From Rhodosorus marinus (Eukaryota; Rhodophyta; Stylonematophyceae; Stylonematales; Stylonemataceae), in the NCBI GenBank assembly GCA_029953675.1, contig JAMWBK010000006.1, positions 1,116,001 to 1,180,000 on the forward strand: a stretch of DNA of 64,000 nt. Reading direction: 5' to 3'. Shown piece after piece: positions 33,723-45,865 of the stretch. The notes beneath the pieces were generated by a model, which saw only the letters and a list, made by a program, of their open reading frames with translations, did no database searches and was not told the origin of the DNA. Both the position numbers and the translations under genes were made by a program. Each line of letters opens with the position of its first letter. Position 1 is the first letter of the stretch.

Positions 33723-33726
33723 GCGC
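33702..33726. repeat. 10-bp perfect inverted repeat spanning the VPS35 stop codon
   Basis: GCGCTCATTG at 33702-33711 is the exact reverse complement of 33717-33726, with a five-base CTCCT loop. The TGA at 33720-33722 is in the right arm. Confidence 0.6.
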
Positions 33727-34628
33727 CGACCAGGAGCCATGCACAGCGATGATGAAGCAAAGATTTCGTAGATGAGATCGCTACGATCGACCCGAAAGGG
33801 GTCGGAATGGACATAGTCACAAGCGTATAGGATGGTCTGGACATCTTATGGAATGCGTGTTCCCTGCGTTCCCCTCCATCAGTATTCGGGAATTGTAGCT
33901 GGATATTAATGTAAATAGTTTGCGAGACAGCATCCACGGGTTATGGTCCTACAGCTGAAACCCGAACGGGACTGTCTGCGGTAAGACGTTGATAAAAAAA
34001 ATAATTCAAACGTGGTGAGCAGATCTTTGGTATCCGCTCCCAAAGTTCTTCGCCTTTGGTGCCCGTTGTCGGCGACGCATATTGCATCTCTGATCACTAG
34101 CATCGCAAAGTGGTGTCTGCAAGGTTCTAGCGACATATTTTTACCCCCAGCACTAACCCCTTCGAGCCCACTGATCGTGCGCTCACTTGTGAGTCCTGCC
34201 GACATTTGGAGAACTTCGCTTCTCGAACTTTGCTTCTCGGTTTTTTCAAGGAGGTTCAGGGTCCAACTAAGTGAGCGGTTGATTTGGGGTTGATTGGGAG
34301 AATTCCTCTTTGACGACCTGGGTCAAGGCTCTCATCCTATAGACGTTAACGTCTCTCATCTATGGAATTCCTCCGGAATCGTTAAAAAGAAATAGAGCGG
34401 TTGCAGAGCTGTTGTGACCTAGTCCACAAAAAAAGGAGTTTCACTACGGAAGGGGTTAACACCTTAGATACCGGATAAGGTCAGCATCTTACTCTGCTAC
34501 GAGATAGGGGTCATAACAACTACCCTAGGTTCCATTTCTACGCGAATGCCCAGCGATACGTTCCCCGCGCGTAAACGTATCTACTAAACATTAAATTATA
34601 TTCTTTACTAAAACGCGAAATTCTTGAC
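33723..34628. other. intergenic, no supported gene
   Basis: Only short unrecognised frames. A 14-base palindrome AGACGTTAACGTCT lies at about 34340-34353. The last 70 bases are AT-rich and precede the tRNA. Confidence 0.45.
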
Positions 34629-34701
34629 GCTCGCTTGGCCCAATGGATAAGGCGTCTGCCTCCGGAGCAGAAGATTCCAGGTTCGAGTCCTGGGGTGAGC
34701 G
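34629..34701 (+). tRNA. tRNA-Arg (anticodon CCG)
   Basis: A 73-base cloverleaf without intron. The acceptor arm GCTCGCT pairs with GGTGAGC using two wobbles, the anticodon stem is TCTGC/GCAGA around CTCCGGA (anticodon CCG), and the T arm is CCAGG-TTCGAGT-CCTGG. The discriminator is G. The D arm (GCCCAATGGATAAGGC) matches other eukaryotic tRNA-Arg(CCG) genes. It decodes CGG. An AT-rich flank precedes it and a T run follows. Confidence 0.95.
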
Positions 34702-34718
34702 CGACAATAGTTTGAAAC

Positions 34719-34727
34719 TTTTTTTTT
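34719..34727 (+). terminator. Pol III terminator of tRNA-Arg
   Basis: A run of nine T residues 18 bases after the tRNA end, typical of RNA polymerase III termination. Confidence 0.75.
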
Positions 34728-35210
34728 GGCAATCTGTCTCATACATAGTGTCCGATATCTTCAGATATTCGCAGCTTTTCATCGTTCAAGTAGAAGCCAA
34801 TCCACCAGGAGTTTTGGTTTTGAGCAAAATGCATGCCGCTTATCCTCGTCCAGTCGAGACATGGTTTGGGCATCATTGGACGCATCTGTTTCCAAGCAAG
34901 AATACCAGGTCGTAAACTAATATACGCGTCATACTTTTGCGCCCTCGGCGTTGCTTTGGTCGACCAGCTTGCGCTGGGCGGGGATCAATGACAGTGAGCA
35001 AGTTGAAGTATCCGCTGGACATCCCTCCGTGACTTGCCATGTGTTTACCGACTTCGAAGGACGCTTCCGTCGTAGAACATGTCGACCACCTCCCCGCGCC
35101 CCCAAAAGTAGGAATCTCTTGAGAAGGTGGATAAGTCAAAGCTCTGTTAAAACCTACTAATAAATAAATCTGCAACTTCTTCAAAAGTAAGTTAGTCACG
35201 GGAGCATCTC
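34728..35210. other. intergenic, no supported gene
   Basis: Between the tRNA and the 3' end of the minus-strand Tudor-like gene. Short frames only. Confidence 0.45.
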
Positions 35211-38200
35211 TCATGCTCTCTTTGCGATAAGCGCAAACTCTTCTTCGTCCAAGTTGAAGCTCTCCTTATCGCCTGCTCGATCCCCGCTGTCCTCATCGAA
35301 AGCCACAACATGTCGAAGCTTCTCGTAGTTAACAATTGTGCCAAAGTACCATCGTTTCGTATCGGACTGCAGCTCCTTCCGTGGTAAAGAGATCTAAAAA
35401 GAATAACCACAAACAACAGATCAGATCAGATTGCAACAGCTGCGGCCGCTCAGACCCGCCCTACAACTTGTGCCCTACCTTAACACGTATTCCGATGAGC
35501 TTCTTCCCGGCTTTCTTCAGAGCAGAAGACATGGAAGTGCCACTCGGAGGTGACGGAGTAGCCTTTAAACTAGCCTCTGGCGCGGTCACCCCTTTCTTGT
35601 CATGCAAGATTCGCTTCTTCGGCGTTTTGCTCCCTTTGCCTTGGTAGCCGATATCATTCAATTTTATGGACACCGTGCGCTCCCTTCCAGAACGCCTCTT
35701 CGCACTGTCTGGCTCGCTCTGCGGAGTGCTAGTGTTTGTCGGAGAAGCTAGCGTGAACTCCTTCTGCGAGTGTTTTCGAAAACAGAAAAGCCCACATTAG
35801 AAGATCTATGCAAATAGCTCAGGCCTTGAGGACACCATCTCCTACCATTGAAGATGTCCTCGCCTCTGGTCCAAGCTCTAGAGTTGGCAGCCTTAATTCT
35901 GTGGTTCTCGGGGTTTCCTTGTCCTCCGACGCCGACTTCTTATCTTCCCTGGTTGGCGCCTTCTTCACATTCTTGGAATTCAACGCGAGCTCTACCTTGA
36001 CCACGACCTTGGACGGCGTGCTCTTCGCTTCCCTAGTAGGAGTCCTCCTCGTGCTCATGACAGGCGCGTGTGAATCCAGATTTTCCTTTTTTTTCGACGG
36101 TGTCTCCCTGGGTTCTTCAGACGCAGCAACCTTGGAATGGCTTGGCTTTGTGGACGAGGCTTTCGTTGGCCTCTGGGATGGTTTTTTCTTCGCTTCCATA
36201 TCAGGGCCTGCAAGCTTGTCATCGCTCGCATCCTTTGAAACCGCCTTCAGTGGCCCCGTAATTGTCTTCTTCCTCACATTCCTCTCACGCGTAGCATCGT
36301 TCGACACGTCCAGGTTTCTTTTGTGCGGGTTCCTTAACTCTCTGGATGGTGTAGTCTTCGGCTGCTTCTCATACTCAACACGCTCGGAGTTGCTTACATC
36401 CTTGCCGGGCGTGCTCCTCAACTCCCTCGTCGGCGCCCTCTTCACATCATTCTCAACAACCGCAGAATCGGAAGCCTTCAGATCCTTTCCTGCAACACCG
36501 CGATCCGACGTCCTCAAATCCCTGGAGCGGGCGTTCCGTAGTTCTCGCGTATCAGTCTTCTTCTCTTGATTGTCTTCGACGGTCGAGTCCGAGAGGTTCA
36601 TATCCTTCGCAAGAACATTCCGTCGTTCCCTCGTTAAGGTCTTTTCCAATTTCTTTTCAAAAGCTTTGATGTTCGACTTCTTCAGCTCCTTGGCGGGTTC
36701 CTGCTCTCGTTCGGTGGGCATGGTCGTGTTCGCGTCCTGTCGTACGACAACAGCCGAATGCCCAGGTTCCTGAGCGGTTCTCGCATTCTCTTCTTCGGTG
36801 AGCACTTTCGGTAGCTGAGTCGTTGGCGTGTCCTTCTCTGCAAGAGGCGGAAGATTTTTGGTCTGCGACCGACTCCTATGCCTGAGCTCCCTCGTCGGGG
36901 GGTCCTGCGACGGAGGAGCAGTACACCCTTTCGACTGCGTAGCTGTGGCGCTCTGGGTCCTGCTACCTCTGAGTTCGGCGTCAACCGCTAGGTTCTCAAC
37001 CTCTTCTTTGCTAGCTGATTTCGGCTGGTTGAGCTTTTCATTCCCTTTCGCAGCGTCATCAAGCTTGATTTCCTTCCCGTTCAGCTTCTCACCAACCGGC
37101 TCCGCCCTGTCCTCAGGTTTCGACTTGTTGCTCACTTTCTGGAGTTTTTCACTATTCTTGGAATTCAGTTCAACCGCGGGAGCTGCAGTCAGGGATTTCT
37201 CAACACTGGTAGTACTCCTCGGTCGCAGCAGTTTATCTAGATCAGATTCCCACTCGTCACCACCAAACTTGGAGCTCCTTCTCCTTTCTCGCGGGGGACG
37301 CTTAGAAGCAGCAGGCTTCGGGCAGACAGCTTCGATGTTCTTCACGTTCTTAACCTTCCTGGTGCCACCTGTGTCTGTTTTCTCTGGAACAGGTTTAGTG
37401 TTCCTTACTCCCGCAGCCTGGGTGTGAGGACGGACCAAATAAAAGCTCAGATGGTCTCGTTCGCGAACTATCAAATAACTCGTGATCGTTTACGCTAGCT
37501 CTGTGTGCCCTGTGCGGGCAGTCCATACCTTTGCAGGCGGTTCAGAATTCGGCGATTGCGGCTCTGCAACAAGTCGAGTATCATCTTTCTCCCACTTCTG
37601 CAATGACGCAATCCAGAGATCGACGATTCGAAAAGAAGTTAAGATTGGCGGAGCTTGACGTCGATTTACGTAAATTGAGCAAAACCTCACCTGCGTGGCA
37701 TTCTTGCGTTTTCCGGTTGAACTACCCGCCCTCTCGGCTGTGTTACCGGACTCCGATTCCTGCTGTCACCACGTTTCCTCAGGTCAGAGCGAGGCAGTTC
37801 TTATAAACCGACGAGTAAATCAGAAAGGGTGATTCGCGAGTTCACCTTCGAAGGGGCAGCCGCCTCAGGCTCAGAGGGCTGTTCCTGTTCTAGTGAACCC
37901 TCTGCCGGTTGTTCTGGTTGGATCCTCTTCGGCTTGCATTCTTCCGCAGCCTGCCATTGAGGTTTCTGATAGCGAGGCAAACGTCCATTGGGCACTTAGT
38001 TCTGTGAAAACGCAACACCCGAACAGCAAAGGCGCCTGCAAGGACTCTTTGGATACCTCTTCAAGCAACATCTCCTCCTTGGCCGAATTGCCCTTTTCTC
38101 TAGACCCGGAAACGGGGGTTTCCAACTGCTCGGGTTCAGCTTTCGCGGCAAGGTCTTGAACCTGTTTCGAATTCATGTTTCGTTCAGATGCAGCTGCTGG

Positions 38201-39595
38201 TCCTTGCGTTCCAAAGAGTCTAAAGGATTGCATTGGAGTAGTAACATCGTACCTCTTTTGAGAGAACAACCCAATCATCCTGTATTCGAGAAGAACCCTC
38301 AAGTGCGCTGCTGCTTTGTACGTCTTCTCTACCAGTGGCATCCACTCTCTCATCTAGAGCTGTTTTCCGTGGTGAGTGCTTATCAACGTCTTTCTTGTTG
38401 ACCTCGATAGGGGTATCCTTCCGTATGGCAAAAGCGGAAGGATCTTGCTTAACCAAACTCGGCTTCTCCTAATCAAGTCAACACTTCAGCGCACGGGTTC
38501 TGTTCTCCAATAACGATATGTTGCGCTCCATCCTACCTCCTCCTTGTGGTCGATTTTGATATCTGGTTCAGCAGTAGAAGCACTTCCGTTGATCTCAGCC
38601 TTAACAGTAGGACGTGTGTCAATAACGGGTTTTGGAACATCTGGGTTGGTCCCTTTGCTGGTGGTAGCCGCTTTCTTAGCAATACCCTCAATCATGTCCG
38701 CTGCATTCTTCTTGATCACATTTTCTACTTGATCCAGAGCACGTTCCACGCTCTCACCAACGTTTAGGTACACCTTGCTCTGTGCTAGCCGCCGTCTGAC
38801 CTCTCTCAGAGCCGTCGGGCGATCTGCCCCAACGCAGAATCTCTCAAGCACCTCCTTCGCCTATGAAACCCAAAACAAAGAAAGGGTTTGCATCGTTTAA
38901 ACCGTCTAATCAACCCAAAACAGAATGGAAAAGACCCAAAAGCTTTCATCCTCACTCGTTTTCGGGACTGTCTCTTGAGCTCATCCTCCTCCTCACGGAG
39001 AACGCTCTCAATCACTTGACGACGAAGCAAATCGACACTTCCCTCTCTCAACATAGCGTCAAGTACAAGTCGACTTGAAGGGAGCTTGTCCATGTTTGTT
39101 TTCTCCGCCTTTACCGACTCGATTCGTGACTCAAGAGCAACCTAAAAAAGCAAACTGTTTCATTCACTAGATGGACCCTCCCAGGTTCTTAAGAGCACTG
39201 CCTTTGGTAGCCGGTAAAATGCTAGCGAGCAATAGTTCTCTCGACGATAACGTTGCGACCTTTTTCATCCAGCAAACCAGGTTACATTCCGTTACGTTGC
39301 CAAGGCGCTCCACCGTTAACCTAGCTCGACCTTGACATTGTTGAGCACCTCCTCGTAATTCAATTCTATCCTCTGACGTCTGTTTGGCCGGTAGAAGGGC
39401 TTCCCAACGCTGTAGATTCTCCGATGCAGTCAACCTGTCCCAACCCGCCTCTCCAATCGTCTTCGCGAGTAGGACACAGCCCAAGGCTCTTGGAGAAAAC
39501 TGTATGGGGCAGCCATCAAGAGGATTCGGTTAGACGAGCTTTGCTTTAGGGGTTTCCAGAGTATGAAATGAAAACTTCCTGCCGCTCCGTACCAT
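35211..39595 (-). CDS. lysine-rich low-complexity protein with C-terminal Tudor-like domain (PDS5-type), N terminus unresolved
   Basis: Exons in transcript order: 39499-39296, 39141-38956, 38860-38537, 38468-38253, 38161-38057, 37950-37846, 37762-37691, 37597-37529, 37417-35846, 35763-35479 and 35393-35211, all in phase 0, giving at least 1106 residues. A first exon near 39595 (ATG of MVRSGRKF) or further upstream is unresolved. The N-terminal 240 residues are charged helix. The 524-codon exon is disordered, Lys/Arg/Ser/Glu-rich and carries diverged repeats around TPTRELRS...KD. The last two exons encode KKLIGIRVKV...KRWYFGTIVNYEKLRHVVAF, resembling the C-terminal Tudor domain of plant PDS5 cohesin cofactors (methyl-lysine or chromatin reader). 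A chromatin role is inferred; I see no clear HEAT array, so calling it PDS5 is not justified. Two upstream acceptors were chosen for frame and remain tentative. Confidence 0.6.
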
Positions 39596-42500
39596 GCTGG
39601 TCGTTTGCAAGTCTGCAGGCTTCCTTCTTGGGCAATGAAATCTCGAGGTGACTGAGGGTATTTGACGCTCTGAGAAGGGCAATGGAGTGTGAAGGTCTGA
39701 GCAGAATAGCAGGGCTTTTGTCGGATAGGAGTGGTCCTTGGGACGAATGTGACTATTATTCATCAAGACTCCTACTCAAGACTCCTCCTCAGACCTTCGG
39801 ATCTTGTGGAGTATGTCTTGAGCATCGAAGGTATTCAGGCATATGGAAAAATGCGGATCGTCGGTTCGCTGACTTGGCTTTGGAAAGCGCAAGTAGAGCT
39901 GCGAAGTTAAGCGAGGTTGATACGCCAGGCGATTATGCATGTCCCAATGCGTGTTAGCCCTGATATCGCCACACGGTCTCAGAGGTCGGTTGCGTTGGGA
40001 TGGATTCAATCGAACCATTTTCAGCCACCCGAGGAGTGCTTGCACATCGAATAAAAACAAGCAGTGTCGGTAGATTCCTGAGACCTTTACGTCCCCTCAG
40101 TAAAAAGTTTTGTTTGGTATGGCGCTGAGTTGTATCCCAATAAACGCATGATCGGCACAACGTTATATACAGTATTAGGCGAGAAGCGCCGATAGATACC
40201 AGCCACCGGCCGGCGAAAGATTTCAGCTTCTTGCATTCTGGTGGCATTCTGCTCAAAGGAGTCCGCGTAAGACATACTACAGTGGCTTGATGCTCGTCAT
40301 GCGGAGCTACTCCCAATACGCATACCGAGCCTCAGCCACGGGAATATGTCGTATAGGGATTCCCCCCCAATCAGAGGATCGAGGCCGTCGTTTGAGTCTC
40401 AAAGCATCACCAGCATTCCTCTCTCAACCTATACGATATAGCGAATCTTCTTTTCACGCAAGTGTTCTAATACAGAGGCGACGGGAGAAAGCCAGATAGG
40501 ATGCCATGAGCGTTCTGAACTCGTTTGCGACCAGCAGCACAAGGGAATTTCCTCGAACAACCACGATCCCCTGGGGAACGAGAACGAATCTTGGTCATCC
40601 CCCTTCTTCTGTGAAGCGAAGGAGCTAATGACTGCCCCCTCCTCCTCTCCCAAACGAGCAAACGAATCATCTTTCGGCCCTAACATAGCAAATCCCAAAC
40701 CGGACCAAAGAGAGCAGGACAGCTCCAACGTCGAGAGGATGTCGGACCAGCATTAACCGCATCAGTCGACATGCAAATAGAAGAAAGACCATCTCACAAT
40801 GCCATTGCCAAAGTACTTGCGCCCATCCAGCACGAGTACGACATGCGCAATACACACCCTGAACATGCATCAAATTTTTTATTGCTCTGAGAACAGATGA
40901 CCATTGGATCGTTATCTAATCCAAAATCTAAATGTTAAAGATTCCGCCTCCGTCTCCCTCTCTTTCACCATCCTCCCAGTCTAATCCCCCCTCATTCCCG
41001 TCTTTCCACATACCATTGGTAAATATCTTTGTCTGACATATTCAATTAAATTTCGAATTTTACACCGAAAGCAACATCGGATCCAAGAGAGATAAAAAAA
41101 GGTGGGGAAGTTGGGTTGGGGGGGGGTAGTGGGGGGGGGGTGGCAGAAACGTTTTTAGTGGGGTAAAACTTGTATTTTGTATTCGAGCAGAAAACGTTTT
41201 GTGGGTCGAGTGGACAATTCTTTACAGAAATCCAAAAAGGAAAATTGAATGTTTTGGCGTCACTTCCGATTGTCCCAAATGTTTAGGGGTTGTCATAAAA
41301 GGTCTGATTAAAGTTAATGGACACGTCCTGCTGAACGAAGGAAATACTATCTATCTGGAATAAACGAAGAAACTTCTAAGCATTTCAACGAAAATCTTCT
41401 TAAAAAACTGTCAAGTCTTTTATCGGACACATTTTTAAGGATTTTCATCCTAGATTCTTCGATTTTTCTTTTTTATTCAATATTATTTCCGTACTAATTG
41501 TGTACTATGGTTCTTTACTGGACGCAACATGACAACCCCACAAGTATCCCTTGCCTACCTTCCAAGGAAGACCCTGCGCTTGATGGGCATCATTGTGCGT
41601 GGGAGATGAAATGATGGCACTGAACTGAGATGCTCTGTGTTCCCTTGGGGACTCTTTAGATCGCGAAGATTGTTCCCCTTTTGGAGCTTGAGGCGTAGAG
41701 AAAGCACTTGCATATCCTGACAGGGGCTTAGGGAAACGGATGTCAGCTATAATCCGAATGCTCGATTTGAAGGCATCATCAGGACGGCGTCAGGTCGTTT
41801 GTAAAGTTCAGAGTGGCTATTTGCAAAGGTCGCGTTCCTCGCTATTGGGCTGTTTAAGGGGGTGGATATGTAGCATGGCTAAATGCTTTCGCCGGCACAG
41901 TGGAGTGTGGTGGTGGTACTGGGACGTTTAGACGCAAGGCCTCACCAGTACAAAATGAACAGAAAAGCACACTGGGAGTACACAGGCGGAAGTGCTCCGG
42001 CTCCCCAACAACGCGGCAGTCGAAGGAAAAGCGCTGTGTCGCAAAATGGAGGACAAAAGAAAGAAAATCCAAAGTGGCCAGAGCACACAGACAACCTCTG
42101 AAGCCGAAGCCTCTCGGAATTCGGACAGAGTTGGGACAGAGAACTGGTCTTCCACTATTTCGGATGTTTTCATCTGGTAGCACGCAGCCTATTTTCAACT
42201 CATGGCGCTTACAATTATTTTTTGCCAGGTGCGGTACGCAATAGATATCTACAAAGAGGCCCCTTCAGCATCACCCCTACCAACGCGGTGGACGACGTTT
42301 GCTGTTAGTTGGAGACGTAGAGACGTACTCAACTAGTACCCGGCCCCAATTTTAATCTTTTGTTAATGCCCTTCGAAAAATAGCAATCAACAACGAAAAC
42401 ACCAAAAAAAAATTTGGGATCCATGGAAGCCATAAAATATTTTCAAATTATATGTCTCTTTTTTTGTCGATTTGCAATCCGGATCTATTGAATTCAAAAT

Positions 42501-44300
42501 AAAAAAACCGGAGGTTGTCCCAACGAAAACGCATATGTGGGAGGGGTGGGGGAAAAGGTTTCATTTGGAGCTAAGGTCTTTCTTGCTTTCCAAAAACGAG
42601 CATAATCTAGAAGAGGGCTTGACAGTTTCCAACCCCTCGGTCAAGCGTTCTGAAAAGAAACCAAACGTATCTCGCAAAACTCTTATCAATATGAGCTCTC
42701 CACACGACATCGAGAGCATTTGGTTTGAATGATTGCGAAGAAAAATTCGGACCGAATATCTACAGATTCTGAGCTTGGGAAGCGGAATGAGCGTCAAAAA
42801 AGGCGAAAGAATGATTTTTCCTTTAAAATAGATGAGTTGTTTTCTGTCCAAAGAGAGACTGGCTTTCGACGGCCATTGGAGAGCTTTTGCAGATTGAGGT
42901 TGCATCTCACAAAAAGTCGCTAAAATATTCTGATTATGAATATATCCGACGATTTGTGCAAGCTTATTCTCCACATTCAGACAAGAACACGTGAGCGAAT
43001 TGCTAATATCTTCAATACTATTGGTGAATTAGAAAGTATACATTGCAGAAATTTCTCCCTCGGTAACCCCCACGACAGATCAAACGAGGCCGTCCGCTGG
43101 AGCTGCCGCTTGAGATTTTTCAACAATTCAAGGTGATCATGAAGGTGGCGGAAATCAACGCCTCCAATGAAAAAACTCCAACGAACATTCTTACGCCTCC
43201 CCTTGTATTCTACAAAAAAGGAATTTTTTGGTCGAAATTTCCTAAAAGTAAACCAAATCAATAATCTCTTGGCATGGCAATCTGCCCCAGCCATTCGGAA
43301 AGGGGATTTTTCTATTCAGCGCTTTGTTCTCTCAGGAAAAATATAAGAAATATATGAAATTCATTTCATCGGGAGGACCGTAGTCTAAAAAAGTTTACCC
43401 TATCAGTTTTCAAAATATTCCTGAAATTTTTCATATTTCTTGACTTTTTTTTCTCCTTGTCACCCGTTTAGAAAATCCTTCAAACGTCGCGATCGGCCAA
43501 AAAGTTATTGCTACCATCGAAAAATCATGGATCGATTGGTGACACTAGACTGCGGTTCATTAACTAGGGGATTGGACGTGATTATTGTTTTGTTGAAGAG
43601 AATATACAGGCGGCGAGTTTGGGAGGGAGACGCGGGGAAGGGCAGAGGACCTGACGAGCTTTATACCTGAGGAGCTTTTTATTCCCAAGGAGTTTCAGCC
43701 GAATTCAGGACGGTTTTTTTGTTTTTTTTCTCTCTGTTGGTGTTTCCCATCAAGTCCGGATTGCAGTCACAGGCAGCAATTTGTGTCCATAACAAAATGT
43801 TTTGATCATTCAATATTTGCGAGTGTTTGTTTTTGGATCAATTGAGGGGGAGGAGGAGGAAGAGAAGTGCGTTGGTCTTGTCCCATACAAAAAAAGAAGA
43901 AATTTTCCCTCCTTTTTTTGCAAATCTACAAAATCCGCACTCCAATCCTCTCACAAGCAGCCAACGAGAGAGAGTGTAGAAAGAGAGGGACACATAAGCT
44001 AACAAAGGGGGCGTGCTGATGTCTGAACAGGACAAAAACTGCAGGAAGTTTGCAGTTTTGTATCATGACGGAAAACGACTCCCTCTCGAGGGAAACGGAT
44101 TACTTTCGTCAAAAAACGGCTTCATAAAATTTTGACAGTCATGAATTACATTTCTCTCTACCCCCCAGGAGTAGATATTCTTGTCCCAGAAACGAAATGT
44201 ACAATTCCCCCCCCCTTCCCTCGCTCTCATAGGAAACGAGGAAACGTCATATTTATTTAAATAAGGAAATAAAATATCAAATAGATAGTTCAAAGGGCTC
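39596..44300. other. long intergenic region, possibly with unrecognised minus-strand exons
   Basis: Minus-strand open stretches near 39540-39700 and 40429-40873 have protein-like composition and could be upstream exons of the Tudor-like gene or a separate gene. No family is recognisable. A pyrimidine-rich tract at 40945-41020 is purine-rich on the minus strand, like other 5' flanks. From 41000 to 44300 the DNA is AT-rich with homopolymers and nothing convincing. Confidence 0.35.
41101..41165 (+). repeat. G-run cluster with G-quadruplex potential
   Basis: Four or more G runs of 3-10 bases are separated by short spacers, including two runs of about ten. This meets the usual G-quadruplex pattern on the plus strand. 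Confidence 0.55.
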
Positions 44301-44891
44301 AGTCTATTGCTCAGATATTCTTCGTTTTTGATTGGAGACGACTATGGGGGGGGGGGGAGGGGATGGATATTTGATCAATATGATGTTACCCAGAAAACTG
44401 TCTTACGTCGATTGCGGCTCGAAATGGTTAAGCGTTGTTGAGGACGTCATGTCGATCTGATCGGGTGCAGACGGGGGAAGGGATGCAGCAGGGAGGAGAA
44501 GCGGTTGGACTGGAGTTGGATCTCAATGTGGATGGTTGGATAGAATTTCGGTCTTAAAGCCCACTCGCTCTCAAAACCTCCGGAAGGGCAGCTGAGTTTA
44601 GCAGGCCGTGTAGATCGCGATTGTGACCTGTAGGTCTTCATCCGCGGTTTGGTTTTTCTTGTGGGTGGCTTTTGTTGCAGGCGGATTATAACAGGCAAAG
44701 GACAGGTTAAGGAGGAGCGGAAAAGGGAAAAGGACTGTACCCATACAGGTCGCTGGAAGAAGAGTTGAGGTGGTTGCACTGGTGATAGACCTGTGTGTGA
44801 GTTTTAAGCTGTTATTTGCAGGAGCTCGGTTTTTTCTGGAACCTGAGAGGGTGGAGTGTACATGATTGTGGCTATTGAAATTTGACTAGAA
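44301..44891 (+). promoter_or_regulatory. G-rich upstream flank of the E2F gene
   Basis: Contains a long G run at about 44346-44358 and a G/A/T-rich stretch at 44460-44760 on the coding strand. It matches the 5'-flank skew seen at other genes. Promoter role inferred. Confidence 0.3.
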
Positions 44892-45865
44892 ATGACTTCA
44901 ACAAGAAGAGGAGTGCGTCAAGGGAGTGCTGTAACAAGCACAGGAAGGTGGGCGTTCCTAATTGAAAATTCAGGTGGCTGAGTTTTCAGACTGGTTCAGG
45001 ATTACTGAATTTTTCCTTCCTGTTTTTCAGCCGATTTGACTCATCTCTAAATCTGTTGACAAAGAAGTTTGAAAAGTTGGTGCAGGAATCTAATGGCGAA
45101 CTTGATTTGAACCAAGCGGCGGAACAGCTGAATGTGAAAAAGCGTAGAATCTACGACATTACAAATGGTATGAGCTTGAGCATCCTGAACAGCAAGAACT
45201 TTCTTTGTATCGTTGTCTGACTTTTTTTGTCCGCTGTCGTCAATCCATTTCGAAAATTGAATAGTTTTGGAAGGTATTGGTGTTATTGAGAAGAAGAGCA
45301 AGAACGTAATCATCTGGAAACGGAGCAAGGGTGCCGGGGTTAACAGTCAGGATGCTGGTGACCTTGCGAGGGCGCGAGAAGAGCTCGCTGACCTGACTGC
45401 GGAGGATCAAAAGCTTGATGATCAGATTCGGTCTTTGCAGGACTCGCTGCAATCGGTCGGGATGGACGATGGCGTTAACTATTCTTACATTTCGCATGAC
45501 GACATCAAGCGAATTCCGGAGCTGCAAAATGAGACTCTCATTGGCGTCCGAGCGCCTGCAGGAACCGAATTGAAGATTCCGGAGGCACAAGGAGACGGGA
45601 GAGCAGGTAGCCAAGAGTATGTTGAGGAGTCGGCGCCCGCCTGTGAACTATGGTTTACGAAGTTGTACCTTTCGACTAACGTTTCGTGCGTGAATGACCC
45701 CTTTGCAGAACGTATCAAATATTCCTGAAGTCTCCGGGAGGCGCTATAGACTGCTTTCTTGTCAGTTCAGGCGATTCAAGCTTCATGGCTGAATCCGAGG
45801 CTTCAATTGATAACAATCTTGACTGGCTATTGGAAGATACACCCTCCATGGGTTTTCCAAGGTGA
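44892..45865 (+). CDS. E2F family transcription factor
   Basis: Exons are 44892-44947, 45031-45167, 45265-45616 and 45709-45865, giving 233 residues. After 18 basic residues the winged-helix domain runs from [14 protein letters not shown] through [20 protein letters not shown] to [20 protein letters not shown] is the E2F/DP DNA-contact signature. Next come a leucine-type dimerisation coil ([20 protein letters not shown]) and the marked box ([20 protein letters not shown], then [16 protein letters not shown]). The short acidic tail with [16 protein letters not shown] is a candidate transactivation and Rb-binding segment. E2F acts with a DP partner to drive S-phase genes. The protein is short for an E2F. 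A donor-like GTGAGA overlaps the stop, so a longer spliced form is conceivable. Class E2F1-6-like (one DNA-binding domain), not E2F7/8. Confidence 0.93.

Noticed and set aside
34643-34915. 90-residue plus-strand frame near 34.7 kb
   Set aside because: It runs through the tRNA-Arg gene and its Pol III terminator.
38253-38353. Reading straight through as one exon of the Tudor-like gene
   Set aside because: The frames on either side differ; a GTACGA donor at 38252 with an acceptor before 38161 restores phase 0 as in the gene's other introns.
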